A DNA stretch of 64,000 nucleotides from Natranaerovirga pectinivora. Lineage in GTDB: Bacteria; Bacillota; Clostridia; Lachnospirales; DSM-24629. Position 1 is the stretch's first letter, and every line of letters starts with the position of its first letter. A program made the translations under genes and the position numbers. The notes under the pieces were generated by a model. It did no database searches. It saw only the letters and a program-made list of their open reading frames with translations, and was not told where the DNA came from. This document shows, one piece after another, positions 19,563-26,947 of the stretch. The stretch lies in contig NZ_SMAL01000007.1 in assembly GCF_004342165.1 (NCBI RefSeq), positions 62,001 to 126,000 on the forward strand, read 5' to 3'.

Positions 19563-20387
19563 ATGAAAAAAGAAAAACTATTGTCAGTACTTAAAGGAAA
19601 ACAATTTTACTATGTTCTTTTGTTAGGTTTCATTGCAATCTTTTCAATTTCTAGCATAATCCTTTCTGATGGCAATAAAAACAAAGAAAATGATAATATT
19701 GATATTGTAGATTTGAACACACCATTAGAAGATGAAGAGGATGAATCTTTTCTTCTAGATCCAGTTACATCTGATAATCTAAATACAATCAGAGAGACAG
19801 AAGATGTAGCTGATGAAGAAGTAATAAATGAAGAGATTGATTATGCAGAAAATGAAGTAGAAGATGTCCAAGAGGAAGTGGATATTGAAGAACAAGTTGT
19901 TACCACAATAAGTGGATCCATTCAAATTTTTGGTGAAACAGTGGCAAAAGATGAAGAAGTAGTATTAACTTTTAGTGAAGGAAATGGGCTGTCTTGGCCT
20001 ATACAAGGTGAAATAATATTGCCTTATGATGAGGACAGGATAGGTATTTATTTTCAAACATTAGGCCATTACCGAGTGCATGAAGCAATGGGTATTCAAG
20101 GCATGATTGGAACTGAAGTAAAAGCTGCAGCTAGAGGAATCATAAAGGAAATATCCAACTTGGAAAAAACAGGATTAACGGTAACAATAGAGCATGGAAG
20201 TGGCTATAATACAGTGTATGGGCAACTTAAAGACGTTAACTATAAGGTAGGAGATATGATTAATGAAGGGGCAGTTCTAGGATTAATAAATGAACCTACA
20301 GGTTCCTTCGTAGTAGAAGGTAGTCACTTACACTTCCAAGTGTTAAAAGATGGAACAGCAATTAATCCTCAAAATCTATTAAAGTAA
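19563..20387 (+). CDS. spoIIQ: Stage II sporulation protein Q (LytM/M23 fold) with altered zinc site
   Basis: Forespore membrane protein of the SpoIIQ-SpoIIIAH channel. It has a membrane helix at about 15-34, a long acidic linker (about 38-115) and a C-terminal M23 domain (about 145-274). The second zinc motif HLH is intact in GSHLHFQV. In the first motif the family pattern H-x3-D reads HEAMG, so the ligand Asp is Gly by alignment of flanking RVH and GTEVKA. Endopeptidase activity is therefore doubtful, as in Bacillus SpoIIQ, which lost the His. GAGGTG precedes the ATG. Confidence 0.92.
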   Translation: MKKEKLLSVLKGKQFYYVLLLGFIAIFSISSIILSDGNKNKENDNIDIVDLNTPLEDEEDESFLLDPVTSDNLNTIRETEDVADEEVINEEIDYAENEVEDVQEEVDIEEQVVTTISGSIQIFGETVAKDEEVVLTFSEGNGLSWPIQGEIILPYDEDRIGIYFQTLGHYRVHEAMGIQGMIGTEVKAAARGIIKEISNLEKTGLTVTIEHGSGYNTVYGQLKDVNYKVGDMINEGAVLGLINEPTGSFVVEGSHLHFQVLKDGTAINPQNLLK

Positions 20388-20409
20388 AAAAAGTAAATAT
20401 GCCTTTCCT

Positions 20410-20443
20410 AAATATCTCCTGAATCTTGATTCAGGAGATATTT
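20410..20443 (+). terminator. Perfect 16-bp hairpin after spoIIQ
   Basis: AAATATCTCCTGAATC (20410-20425) and its exact reverse complement (20428-20443) are separated by TT. It follows the spoIIQ stop by 22 bases. It lacks a proper T tract (GTATGTTAT follows), so it may be an atypical terminator or a 3'-end stabilising hairpin. Confidence 0.6.
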
Positions 20444-20456
20444 GTATGTTATATTG

Positions 20457-20554
20457 AAAGTCTAATCTGCAAACTTGCTCGCAAGGATTTGGAGATTAGG
20501 CTTTCATTGAAACCTTGTGCCTGTAGCGTAGCGAGGGCATGTTGCAAGGTTGAT
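20457..20554 (+). repeat. Two-hairpin dispersed repeat, copy B1
   Basis: The first 50 bases (20457-20506) are identical to 20558-20607. They fold into a long hairpin (CTAATCT/AGATTAG, CAAA/TTTG, CTTGC/GCAAG, two-base loop). The second part (20511-20551) folds as AACCTTG/CAAGGTT with an inner TGCC/GGCA. Same architecture as copies at 20558 and, inverted, at 11395. Confidence 0.8.
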
Positions 20555-20557
20555 ATT

Positions 20558-20645
20558 AAAGTCTAATCTGCAAACTTGCTCGCAAGGATTTGGAGATTAG
20601 GCTTTCAACGAAGCTTGTGACTCTTGGGAAGTAGAGTCATAGGCT
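20558..20645 (+). repeat. Two-hairpin dispersed repeat, copy B2
   Basis: Tandem copy with a 101-base period. Hairpin 1 is the identical 50-base unit. Hairpin 2 pairs AGCTTGTGACTCT (20612-20624) with AGAGTCATAGGCT (20633-20645) over 13 bp including G-U pairs, and closely resembles hairpin 2 of copy A in sequence. It ends 25 bases before apbE, at the junction where extra genes split the spoIIQ-spoIIID neighbourhood. Confidence 0.8.
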
Positions 20646-20669
20646 GAAGACAAAAACTTAGGAGGCACA

Positions 20670-21710
20670 ATGATGAGAAAACTAAAAATACTATTGATAT
20701 GCTGTATTTCATTTGTTCTTGTTGCTTGTAATGAAAGATTAGAACAAAAATCCGATATTACATATGCATTAGGAACTATTAGTAGAATAACTATTTTTGA
20801 CAAAGCGGACAATGATTCAGAAAAGTATTTTAAAGCCATTTCTGACCTTATAAAAGAAAAAGAAAAGGTATTTAGCAAGAATCTAGAAATAAGTGAAGTA
20901 TCAATGATAAATCTAATGTCAGGACAAGGGCCTATAACAGTTTCTGAGGAAATGGCATATTTATTATTAAAAAGCAAGGAACATGCCTTATTGTCTGATG
21001 GCTTATTTGATATTACCATAGGCCCTATAATAAATTTATGGGATATTGGTGGCACAGAGGCTAGAGTGCCAGGTGAAGAAGAAATAAAAGAATTATTACC
21101 ATATGTGGATTATACTAAAATTAGACTCAATACTAATAATAATGAAGTAGAGTTATTACAAGATAATATGGTTATAGATTTGGGAGGGATCGCTAAAGGG
21201 TATATAGCAGATCAAGCCGCTGAATATATGAAAGAGCTAGGTATAAAACACGGTATAGTAAATTTAGGTGGAGATATTGTTACCATAGGGGGTAAACCTG
21301 ATGGTACGCCTTGGAGGATAGGTGTACAGAATCCACAAGAGGGTCGAGGAGAGACCATTGGGGTTATATCATCTTTTGATAACAGTATTGTAACATCAGG
21401 CATATACGAGAGGTTTGTACTAGGTGATGATGATGTGATTTATCATCATATGATAGACCCAAGAACAGGATATCCTTTTGAAAATGAATTAGCCAGTGTT
21501 ACAATTGTATCGGAATTTGCAATAGATGGAGACGCTTTATCAACAGCGGTATACGGTATGGGATTGGAAAAAGGCTATCTATTTGTTGAGGCGTTAGAAA
21601 ATATAGATGCAGTTTTTATAACTAAAGAAAATGAAGTATACATTACAACAGCTTTAAAAGATAGATTTGAATTAACAAACAAGCATGAATTTATATTAAA
21701 AGAGTGGTAA
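20670..21710 (+). CDS. apbE: FAD:protein FMN transferase (ApbE) lipoprotein
   Basis: Extracytoplasmic flavin transferase that links FMN covalently to a Thr of target proteins, using FAD and Mg2+. The 346-residue precursor has a lipobox LVAC. Conserved blocks are DLGGIAKGYIADQAAEY, the VNLGGDIVTIGG stretch and MIDPRTGYPF, with late Asp/Thr metal-site residues in AIDGDALSTAVYGMG. AGGAGG precedes tandem ATGs at 20670 and 20673. Its likely substrate is the convergent FMN-binding lipoprotein at 21785, which has two acceptor sites. Confidence 0.95.
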   Translation: MMRKLKILLICCISFVLVACNERLEQKSDITYALGTISRITIFDKADNDSEKYFKAISDLIKEKEKVFSKNLEISEVSMINLMSGQGPITVSEEMAYLLLKSKEHALLSDGLFDITIGPIINLWDIGGTEARVPGEEEIKELLPYVDYTKIRLNTNNNEVELLQDNMVIDLGGIAKGYIADQAAEYMKELGIKHGIVNLGGDIVTIGGKPDGTPWRIGVQNPQEGRGETIGVISSFDNSIVTSGIYERFVLGDDDVIYHHMIDPRTGYPFENELASVTIVSEFAIDGDALSTAVYGMGLEKGYLFVEALENIDAVFITKENEVYITTALKDRFELTNKHEFILKEW

Positions 21711-21750
21711 AAATTTAACTAAAAAATACCATAAGTAATATAAATATAAA

Positions 21751-21787
21751 AAAGCGGAGATTTTATAATCTCCGCTTAATTTTTTTA
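21751..21787. terminator. Bidirectional terminator, apbE / FMN lipoprotein
   Basis: AAGCGGAGATT (21752-21762) pairs with AATCTCCGCTT (21767-21777), with A/T tracts on both sides between the convergent genes. The plus-strand T run ends just inside the minus-strand gene's stop region. Confidence 0.92.
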
Positions 21788-22621
21788 GTTATTTAAAGCT
21801 TTGTCTACTAATTCAAAGAAATAGTTAACTTTCATAGTAGCTCCAGAAATATCATCAGAAACACCATCTGTAAAAGCAATAGCAGTTGGGTCTTGAATTT
21901 CTAATAAATGAGCTTCTGCAAGAGCAGCTTGCTCGTGCCATTCTAATGAAGCGCCACCACGTGCTACCATTCCGTAATTACCATCAATTGAAGCTTGTTT
22001 TTTACCGATATCGCCATTCTCTGGAACACCATCCCAGTTAGCAGCAACAATATATCCGTTAATAACTGTTACACGTGCAGAGTATTTGTATCCATTACTG
22101 AATTCATCAACTTCTGCATAGTAAGTACCATCTTCCCATAAACCTCTACCTACTGGACCTTTAGCTAGAGCATCTTGAACTAATTCGAAGAAGTAGCTAA
22201 CAGTAATAGTAGCACCAGTTATTTCATCTGTTTTTCCTGTTTCTGCATCATACGAAACAGCATATGGATTTTGAGTTTCTAATAAAAATGCTTCAGCAGC
22301 TTCAGCTTGTAAGTGCCATTCGCCTTGAGTTGCAACAGCAGCCATGCCATATTCACCATCTGCAGCAGTAGTTTTTTTGTCTTTTCCACCATTTCTGTTG
22401 GCAGCGTTCCAATCAATCCATTCAAATTTGCCATCTTTAACTTCGAAAGTAACTACGTTTTTCCAGCCGGTTCTTTCGTTGAAACTATCTTCTTGAGCAA
22501 AGTAGATACCATCTGCATATTTTGATAAGTTAAATGTTTCTGCCGTTGGTTTTTTTTCGCTACATCCTGCTAAAGATAATGCTAACACCACTAATAACAA
22601 TATTGATAAAACCTTTTTCAT
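21785..22621 (-). CDS. Double FMN-binding lipoprotein (PplA-like extracellular flavoprotein)
   Basis: A 278-residue lipoprotein (lipobox LAGC, Cys20) made of two tandem FMN_bind domains (about 37-155 and 163-278). Each ends in the ApbE acceptor motif Dxx(S/T)GAT: DEITGAT with Thr138 and DDISGAT with Thr262. Both are followed by a similar YFFELV segment. Two covalent FMNs outside the membrane resemble PplA of the Listeria extracellular electron-transfer system. No Ndh2, DmkA or EetA/B partner is in the window. AGGAGG precedes the ATG. Confidence 0.93.
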   Translation of the reverse strand: MKKVLSILLLVVLALSLAGCSEKKPTAETFNLSKYADGIYFAQEDSFNERTGWKNVVTFEVKDGKFEWIDWNAANRNGGKDKKTTAADGEYGMAAVATQGEWHLQAEAAEAFLLETQNPYAVSYDAETGKTDEITGATITVSYFFELVQDALAKGPVGRGLWEDGTYYAEVDEFSNGYKYSARVTVINGYIVAANWDGVPENGDIGKKQASIDGNYGMVARGGASLEWHEQAALAEAHLLEIQDPTAIAFTDGVSDDISGATMKVNYFFELVDKALNN

Positions 22622-22850
22622 AAAAATATCCTCCTTGAAATATAAAATTCTGTCAATTCCTTATAAGTTATTTTTTTAACATTCAATAGATAAAAAAATA
22701 ACAAGTGATTGCAAAACTAGTTGAACTTTATTATATATTCTTTTAAGAAAAAAATCAATACCTTTTATTCCTAAATCATAATTTACCAATAGGACTTCTA
22801 AGTATTAATAAATCACTTAATAAAATAAAACAAAAACAGTTTCTTATATT

Positions 22851-22878
22851 CATATTTTAAACCTAGTAGCCATATATT
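22851..22878 (+). promoter_or_regulatory. Candidate sigma-E promoter for spoIIID
   Basis: CATATT (22851-22856) and CATATATT (22871-22878), 14 bases apart, fit the sporulation sigma-E pattern (ATA-type -35, CATA-type -10). The start would fall about 25 bases before the TTG of spoIIID, which is known to be sigma-E dependent. The rest of the 289-base gap shows nothing else clear. Confidence 0.5.
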
Positions 22879-22910
22879 TAACTAAGTGTAACTTTAGAGG
22901 GGGACTTAGG

Positions 22911-23186
22911 TTGAAACAATACATAGAAGAGAGGGCTATTGATATAGCAAATTATATCATTGAAGCAAATGCTACTGTAAGACAAACAGCAAAAAAATTT
23001 GGAATAAGTAAATCAACAGTTCATAAAGATGTTACAGAGCGTTTGACTCTAATAAATCCTTCGTTAGCTATGAAAGCCAGAAAAGTTCTTGATGTGAACA
23101 AATCCGAAAGACATATTAGAGGTGGATTAGCAACCAAAGAAAAGTATATGAGCCTAACCCAGAATACAAAGTCAAGTATATATTAA
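22911..23186 (+). CDS. spoIIID: Sporulation transcriptional regulator SpoIIID
   Basis: Mother-cell DNA-binding regulator acting after sigma-E. A 91-residue protein whose helix-turn-helix is TVRQTAKKFGISKSTVHKDV (about 22-41), nearly family consensus, with a basic C-terminal tail. The start is TTG at 22911, seven bases after GAGGGGG. The order spoIIID-mbl-flgF-flgG matches B. subtilis spoIIID-mbl-flhO-flhP. spoIID-spoIIQ lie upstream, separated by the inserted flavin gene pair. Confidence 0.96.
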   Translation: MKQYIEERAIDIANYIIEANATVRQTAKKFGISKSTVHKDVTERLTLINPSLAMKARKVLDVNKSERHIRGGLATKEKYMSLTQNTKSSIY

Positions 23187-23214
23187 CTTTCAATAGGTTT
23201 TGATGAAAGTATTA

Positions 23215-23242
23215 AAAGCAATCGATTATTATCGGTTGCTTT
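23215..23242 (+). terminator. Possible terminator of spoIIID
   Basis: AAAGCAATCGAT (23215-23226) pairs with ATCGGTTGCTTT (23231-23242) with one G-U pair and a 4-base loop. Only TTTAAA follows, so termination may be partial and mbl could receive read-through. Confidence 0.55.
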
Positions 23243-23542
23243 AAACGTATAGAAGACTTTTTATATACTATAAAAATGTGACAAAATGATTTTGTATACG
23301 GTGAAATATATAAAGAAATAATTTTGTGAAAGATATTTGTTTATAGGGAAAAATATAGTTTTTAAAATTTGTCATAATAGTGTATAATAGAAAGAATAAA
23401 ACACAACAATTTGTTTGTTAAAAAGGATAATAGAATGCCCAATTTTTGGGAATGCTATAAAAGGTCATTAAATAAATCTAAATTAACAAAATACCTTTAA
23501 AAAATGTCAAGTATTGTATATAATAGAATTATATACACGAAT

Positions 23543-23569
23543 TAAACTTTATATGTAATTTGACGATAT
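23543..23569 (+). promoter_or_regulatory. Candidate sigma-28 (sigma-D) promoter for mbl-flgF-flgG-flgJ
   Basis: TAAA (23543-23546), 15 bases, then GACGATAT (23562-23569). Spacing is identical to that at hag and flaG, and the -10 differs at one position. It lies in the 512-base spoIIID-mbl gap, which otherwise holds A/T-rich sequence with several TATAAT-like -10 hexamers (for example 23380-23395 and near 23520) lacking good -35 partners. Confidence 0.6.
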
Positions 23570-23698
23570 AAGTAATGTGTTTTTTGATTGTAGGATTGTT
23601 GCCAATTCAAGATCGTTAGTGGCAAATAAATTATGGTTAAACAGAATAATTAAAAATATATAAATAATAAGGAAAATAAGCAGGAAGGGGTACAAATA

Positions 23699-24688
23699 AT
23701 GTTCGGTACAGATATTGGAATTGATTTAGGAACAGCAAGCGTATTAGTTTATATTAAAGGAAAGGGAGTTGTATTAAAAGAACCTTCTGTTGTTGCTATT
23801 GATCGTGATACGGATAAAATCTTAGCAGTAGGGAATGAAGCAAGAAGTATGCTAGGAAGAACACCTGGTAATATTGTTGCAATTAGACCTCTTAGACAAG
23901 GGGTTATTTCTGATTATACAGTTACGGAAAAAATGTTAAAATATTTCATCGGTAAAGCAGTAGGAAGAAGACTTTTAAGAAAACCACGTATTAGTGTATG
24001 TGTGCCGAGTGGTGTTACTGAAGTTGAAAAAAGAGCTGTTGAAGATGCTACATACCAAGCGGGAGCAAGACGTGTAGAGATTATAGAAGAACCTATTGCT
24101 GCTGCTATTGGCGCAGGCATAGATATAACAAAAGCTTGTGGAAGTATGGTAGTAGATATCGGTGGCGGTACATCTGATATAGCTGTTATATCTTTAGGTG
24201 GAACAGTAGTAAGCAACTCCATAAAAATTGCGGGAGATAATTTTGATGAAGCAATTGTTAGGTATATGAGAAAGAAACATAACCTATTAATTGGTGAAAG
24301 AACAGCAGAAGACATTAAAGTAAAAATTGGAACGGCATATAAAAGACCAGAAGTATTAACTATGGATGTAAGAGGAAGAAACTTAGTAACAGGACTTCCA
24401 AAAACCATAACAGTATCCTCAGAAGAAACAGAAGAAGCGTTAAAAGAAGTAACTTCTCAAATAGTAGAAGCTGTTCATAGTGTATTAGAAAAAACACCAC
24501 CTGAATTAGCATCAGATATAGCTGACCGTGGAATCGTTATGACAGGTGGCGGCAGTTTATTACAAGGCTTAGATCAATTAATAGAACAAAAGACAGGTAT
24601 TAATGTAATAACAGCAGATGACCCTCTAACTTGTGTTGCTATTGGAACTGGAAAATATGTTGAATACTTAGCAGGAAAAAGAGACTAA
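23699..24688 (+). CDS. mbl: MreB/Mbl rod-shape determining actin homologue
   Basis: Bacterial actin that guides elongation of the side wall. It has 329 residues with the actin-fold phosphate and adenosine motifs: DIGIDLGTASVLVY at the N-terminus, VVDIGGGTSDIAV in the middle and VMTGGGSLLQGLD near the C-terminus. ATG follows AGGAAGGGG. Position after spoIIID and before the two rod/hook genes corresponds to B. subtilis mbl. A candidate sigma-28 promoter lies upstream. Confidence 0.95.
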   Translation: MFGTDIGIDLGTASVLVYIKGKGVVLKEPSVVAIDRDTDKILAVGNEARSMLGRTPGNIVAIRPLRQGVISDYTVTEKMLKYFIGKAVGRRLLRKPRISVCVPSGVTEVEKRAVEDATYQAGARRVEIIEEPIAAAIGAGIDITKACGSMVVDIGGGTSDIAVISLGGTVVSNSIKIAGDNFDEAIVRYMRKKHNLLIGERTAEDIKVKIGTAYKRPEVLTMDVRGRNLVTGLPKTITVSSEETEEALKEVTSQIVEAVHSVLEKTPPELASDIADRGIVMTGGGSLLQGLDQLIEQKTGINVITADDPLTCVAIGTGKYVEYLAGKRD

Positions 24689-24706
24689 TAGAAAAGGTGT
24701 GAAACT

Positions 24707-25462
24707 ATGGTAAGAGGATTATATACGGCAGCAACAGGTATGATGAACCAACAGCAGAGAATGGATATAGTTTCTAACAACTTAGCCAATGTTAATACAA
24801 CAGGATTCAAAAAAGATGGCGTTGTAGTAGAATCATTTGAAGATGTTTTAACATTAAAAGTTAATGACAACAATATGAATACACATATAGGAAAGATGAA
24901 TTTAGGTGTTAAAACTGGTGTAGTATTTACAGACTTTAACCAAGGATCATTTATGCAAACACATGATCCTTTTAATATTGCCATTCAAGGGGAAGGGTTC
25001 ATTGGGATTAGTACTCTTGATAGAAATGGAAATATTGTTGAAAGATATACAAGAGATGGCTCTTTTGTAGTAAATAATGATGGAGAACTTATTACAAAAG
25101 ATGGGCACCAAGTAATGGGACAAAATGGTAATATTGTTCTAGGTCATGGAGATGTGAGAATTGATGGTACAGGGGCTATATATTTAAATGATGAGTATAT
25201 TGACTCATTGAGATTAGTGAATTTTGATAAAGAGGATATCATTAAATTAGGAGACAACCTATATAATGCAAGGGAAGACGCTGAAGCATTAGAATTTAAT
25301 GGTCAAATTTTACAGGGCTATTTAGAGGAATCTAATGTTAATACAATTAGAGAAATGGTCGATATGATAAATATAATGAGAACATATGAAGCGAACCAAA
25401 AAGTAATTCAAACCATTGATGATACTTTAGGGAAAGCTGTTAATGAAGTAGGGCGATTATAA
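24707..25462 (+). CDS. flgF: Flagellar hook-basal body (rod) protein, FlgF/FlhO type
   Basis: A 251-residue axial protein of the flagellar rod, exported by the flagellar type III apparatus (no signal peptide). The N-terminal motif SNNLANVNTTGFKKDG is diagnostic, and the C-terminal heptad region (MINIMRTYEANQKVIQTID) forms the coiled-coil D0 domain. It corresponds to FlhO of B. subtilis by position. flgG follows after 16 bases. The start is ATG after AAAAGGTGTG. Confidence 0.93.
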   Translation: MVRGLYTAATGMMNQQQRMDIVSNNLANVNTTGFKKDGVVVESFEDVLTLKVNDNNMNTHIGKMNLGVKTGVVFTDFNQGSFMQTHDPFNIAIQGEGFIGISTLDRNGNIVERYTRDGSFVVNNDGELITKDGHQVMGQNGNIVLGHGDVRIDGTGAIYLNDEYIDSLRLVNFDKEDIIKLGDNLYNAREDAEALEFNGQILQGYLEESNVNTIREMVDMINIMRTYEANQKVIQTIDDTLGKAVNEVGRL

Positions 25463-25478
25463 TTGGAGGTGAAGTAGT

Positions 25479-26294
25479 ATGATGCGTTCATTGTGGACAG
25501 CAGCGTCAGGGATGACAACTCAACAATTAAATGTTGATACCATATCAAATAACTTAGCTAATGTGAATACTACTGGATTTAAAAAAGAACGTGTTGAGTT
25601 TAAATCTTTGTTATATCATACGATGGAAAATGCAACAAGTAATGAAAATGGTGCAGGAAGACCAGTTGCTTTACAAGTCGGACATGGTGTAAGACCAGTT
25701 GCAACAAGTGTGAATTTTTCTCAAGGTACTATAGAAAGAACGGATAATGCCTTTGATTTTGCAATTGATGGAAAAGGATTCTTTTCTGTAAGAGGTTTTA
25801 ATGGAGATGAATTTTATACAAGAGATGGAAGTTTCAAATTATCTATAATGGGCGATGAACTTATGTTGACCACTTCAGAAGGTTATGCTGTTCTTGACAA
25901 TAATGGAGAACCTATTATGTTTGAAAACGATGTAGATTTAAACAGACTAGAAATTGGACCAGATGGTGCATTCCGTTTTATTGATGCAGAGAATAATCTT
26001 GTGGATATGAATATGATGTTTAAAGTGGTTCAATTTAGAAATCCTTCAGGGTTAGAGAAGATTGGGAGTAACTTACTAAGAAGTACTACTGCTTCTGGAG
26101 GACCACTTATTGAAGAAGATGAAGACAATATAACTAGAAGTAGAATTATTGGAAGAAGTCTAGAAGTATCCAATGTTCAAGTTGTAGAGGAAATGGTTAA
26201 ACTAATCGTTGCTCAAAGGGCTTATGAAGTGAGTTCAAAAGCGATACAAACTTCTGACGATATGTTGGCACAAGCAAACCAGCTAAAAAGATAG
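25479..26294 (+). CDS. flgG: Flagellar hook-basal body (distal rod) protein, FlgG/FlhP type
   Basis: A 271-residue paralogue of the preceding gene. It has SNNLANVNTTGFKKERVEF near the N-terminus, the distal-rod type core (IDGKGFFSVRG, YTRDGSFKLS) and a C-terminal coiled coil (IVAQRAYEVSSKAIQTSDDM). GGAGGTG precedes ATG 25479; the second ATG at 25482 is also possible. It is co-transcribed with flgF and the flgJ-like gene, which starts about 12 bases later. Confidence 0.94.
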   Translation: MMRSLWTAASGMTTQQLNVDTISNNLANVNTTGFKKERVEFKSLLYHTMENATSNENGAGRPVALQVGHGVRPVATSVNFSQGTIERTDNAFDFAIDGKGFFSVRGFNGDEFYTRDGSFKLSIMGDELMLTTSEGYAVLDNNGEPIMFENDVDLNRLEIGPDGAFRFIDAENNLVDMNMMFKVVQFRNPSGLEKIGSNLLRSTTASGGPLIEEDEDNITRSRIIGRSLEVSNVQVVEEMVKLIVAQRAYEVSSKAIQTSDDMLAQANQLKR

Positions 26295-26306
26295 TAGGTG
26301 AGTATT

Positions 26307-26618
26307 TTGAACATTAATACATATAATATTAATTTGAATTCAACGAATAATATAGATGAAAAATTAAAAAGAAAAGAAGATAACAATGAGTTAAAAGAAA
26401 TGTGTCGTGAGTTTGAATCTTATTTTATTGAGCAGATGTTTAAGGAAATGAGAAAGACAGTACCCAAATCAGGACTAATACAAGAATCTCATGGCGAACA
26501 AATATTCACAGATATGTTATATCAAGAATATGCAAAGGAAGCATCAAAAGGTCAAGGAATGGGACTTGCTCAAATGCTTTACAAACAACTATCTAGTACT
26601 AATAAAATAATTGAATAG
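26307..26618 (+). CDS. Rod-binding protein, FlgJ N-terminal domain
   Basis: A small protein of about 103 residues consisting only of the FlgJ rod-capping domain. It has the conserved CREFESYFIEQMFKEMRKT stretch and GQGMGLAQMLYKQL at the end. The muramidase half of enterobacterial FlgJ is absent, as is usual in Firmicutes. The frame is open from GTG 26298, but that GTG is part of the AGGTGAG ribosome site, so TTG 26307 is favoured. Last gene of the mbl-flgF-flgG unit, followed by a hairpin terminator. Confidence 0.85.
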   Translation: MNINTYNINLNSTNNIDEKLKRKEDNNELKEMCREFESYFIEQMFKEMRKTVPKSGLIQESHGEQIFTDMLYQEYAKEASKGQGMGLAQMLYKQLSSTNKIIE

Positions 26619-26623
26619 CAATT

Positions 26624-26651
26624 AAAGCCTTGTATATATATGCAAGGCTTT
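26624..26651 (+). terminator. Terminator after the flgJ-like gene
   Basis: AAAGCCTTG (26624-26632) pairs with CAAGGCTTT (26643-26651) around a TA-rich loop. The T tract is short (TTTAAAAA). Confidence 0.7.
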
Positions 26652-26816
26652 AAAAATGTAAAAGTAGTTGAATGAAGTTAAAAGTATTTTTTTTGTGTAT
26701 TTTGGTCAATATATAAAAGATAGCTTTTTATAAGGAGAGTATCTTCTGGCATTAAAAGATATAGAGGTACTAGATAAAAATTAAGGTATTTCCTGGGATT
26801 TTGTAGTATTATATGA

Positions 26817-26849
26817 TATAATTAAAATAAATATCAATATGATATTGAT
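26817..26849 (+). promoter_or_regulatory. metK -10 element and palindromic operator candidate
   Basis: TATAAT at 26817-26822 is followed by the perfect palindrome ATCAATATGATATTGAT (26833-26849), just downstream of the expected start point. The -35 is weak. The rest of the 329-base gap before metK contains no SAM-I, SAM-II/III or SMK-like core that I can recognise, so a DNA-binding repressor may replace a riboswitch. Confidence 0.4.
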
Positions 26850-26947
26850 TATATAGTAGAAATATGGTATCATCTTCCTGCTAAATAACTATTTGATAAA
26901 AAGAAAATTTTTATAAATACCTAAAAAACCAAAGGAGGAAAAAGAAA

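Noticed and set aside
20457-20607. CRISPR-like direct repeat
   Set aside because: Only two copies of a 50-base unit, strongly palindromic, with a related third copy elsewhere in inverted orientation and no cas genes.
20597-21055. Minus-strand open frame opposite apbE
   Set aside because: It is antisense to the conserved ApbE coding sequence and has no ribosome site.
26652-26947. SAM riboswitch before metK
   Set aside because: The conserved SAM-I core and terminator pair could not be found in the gap.
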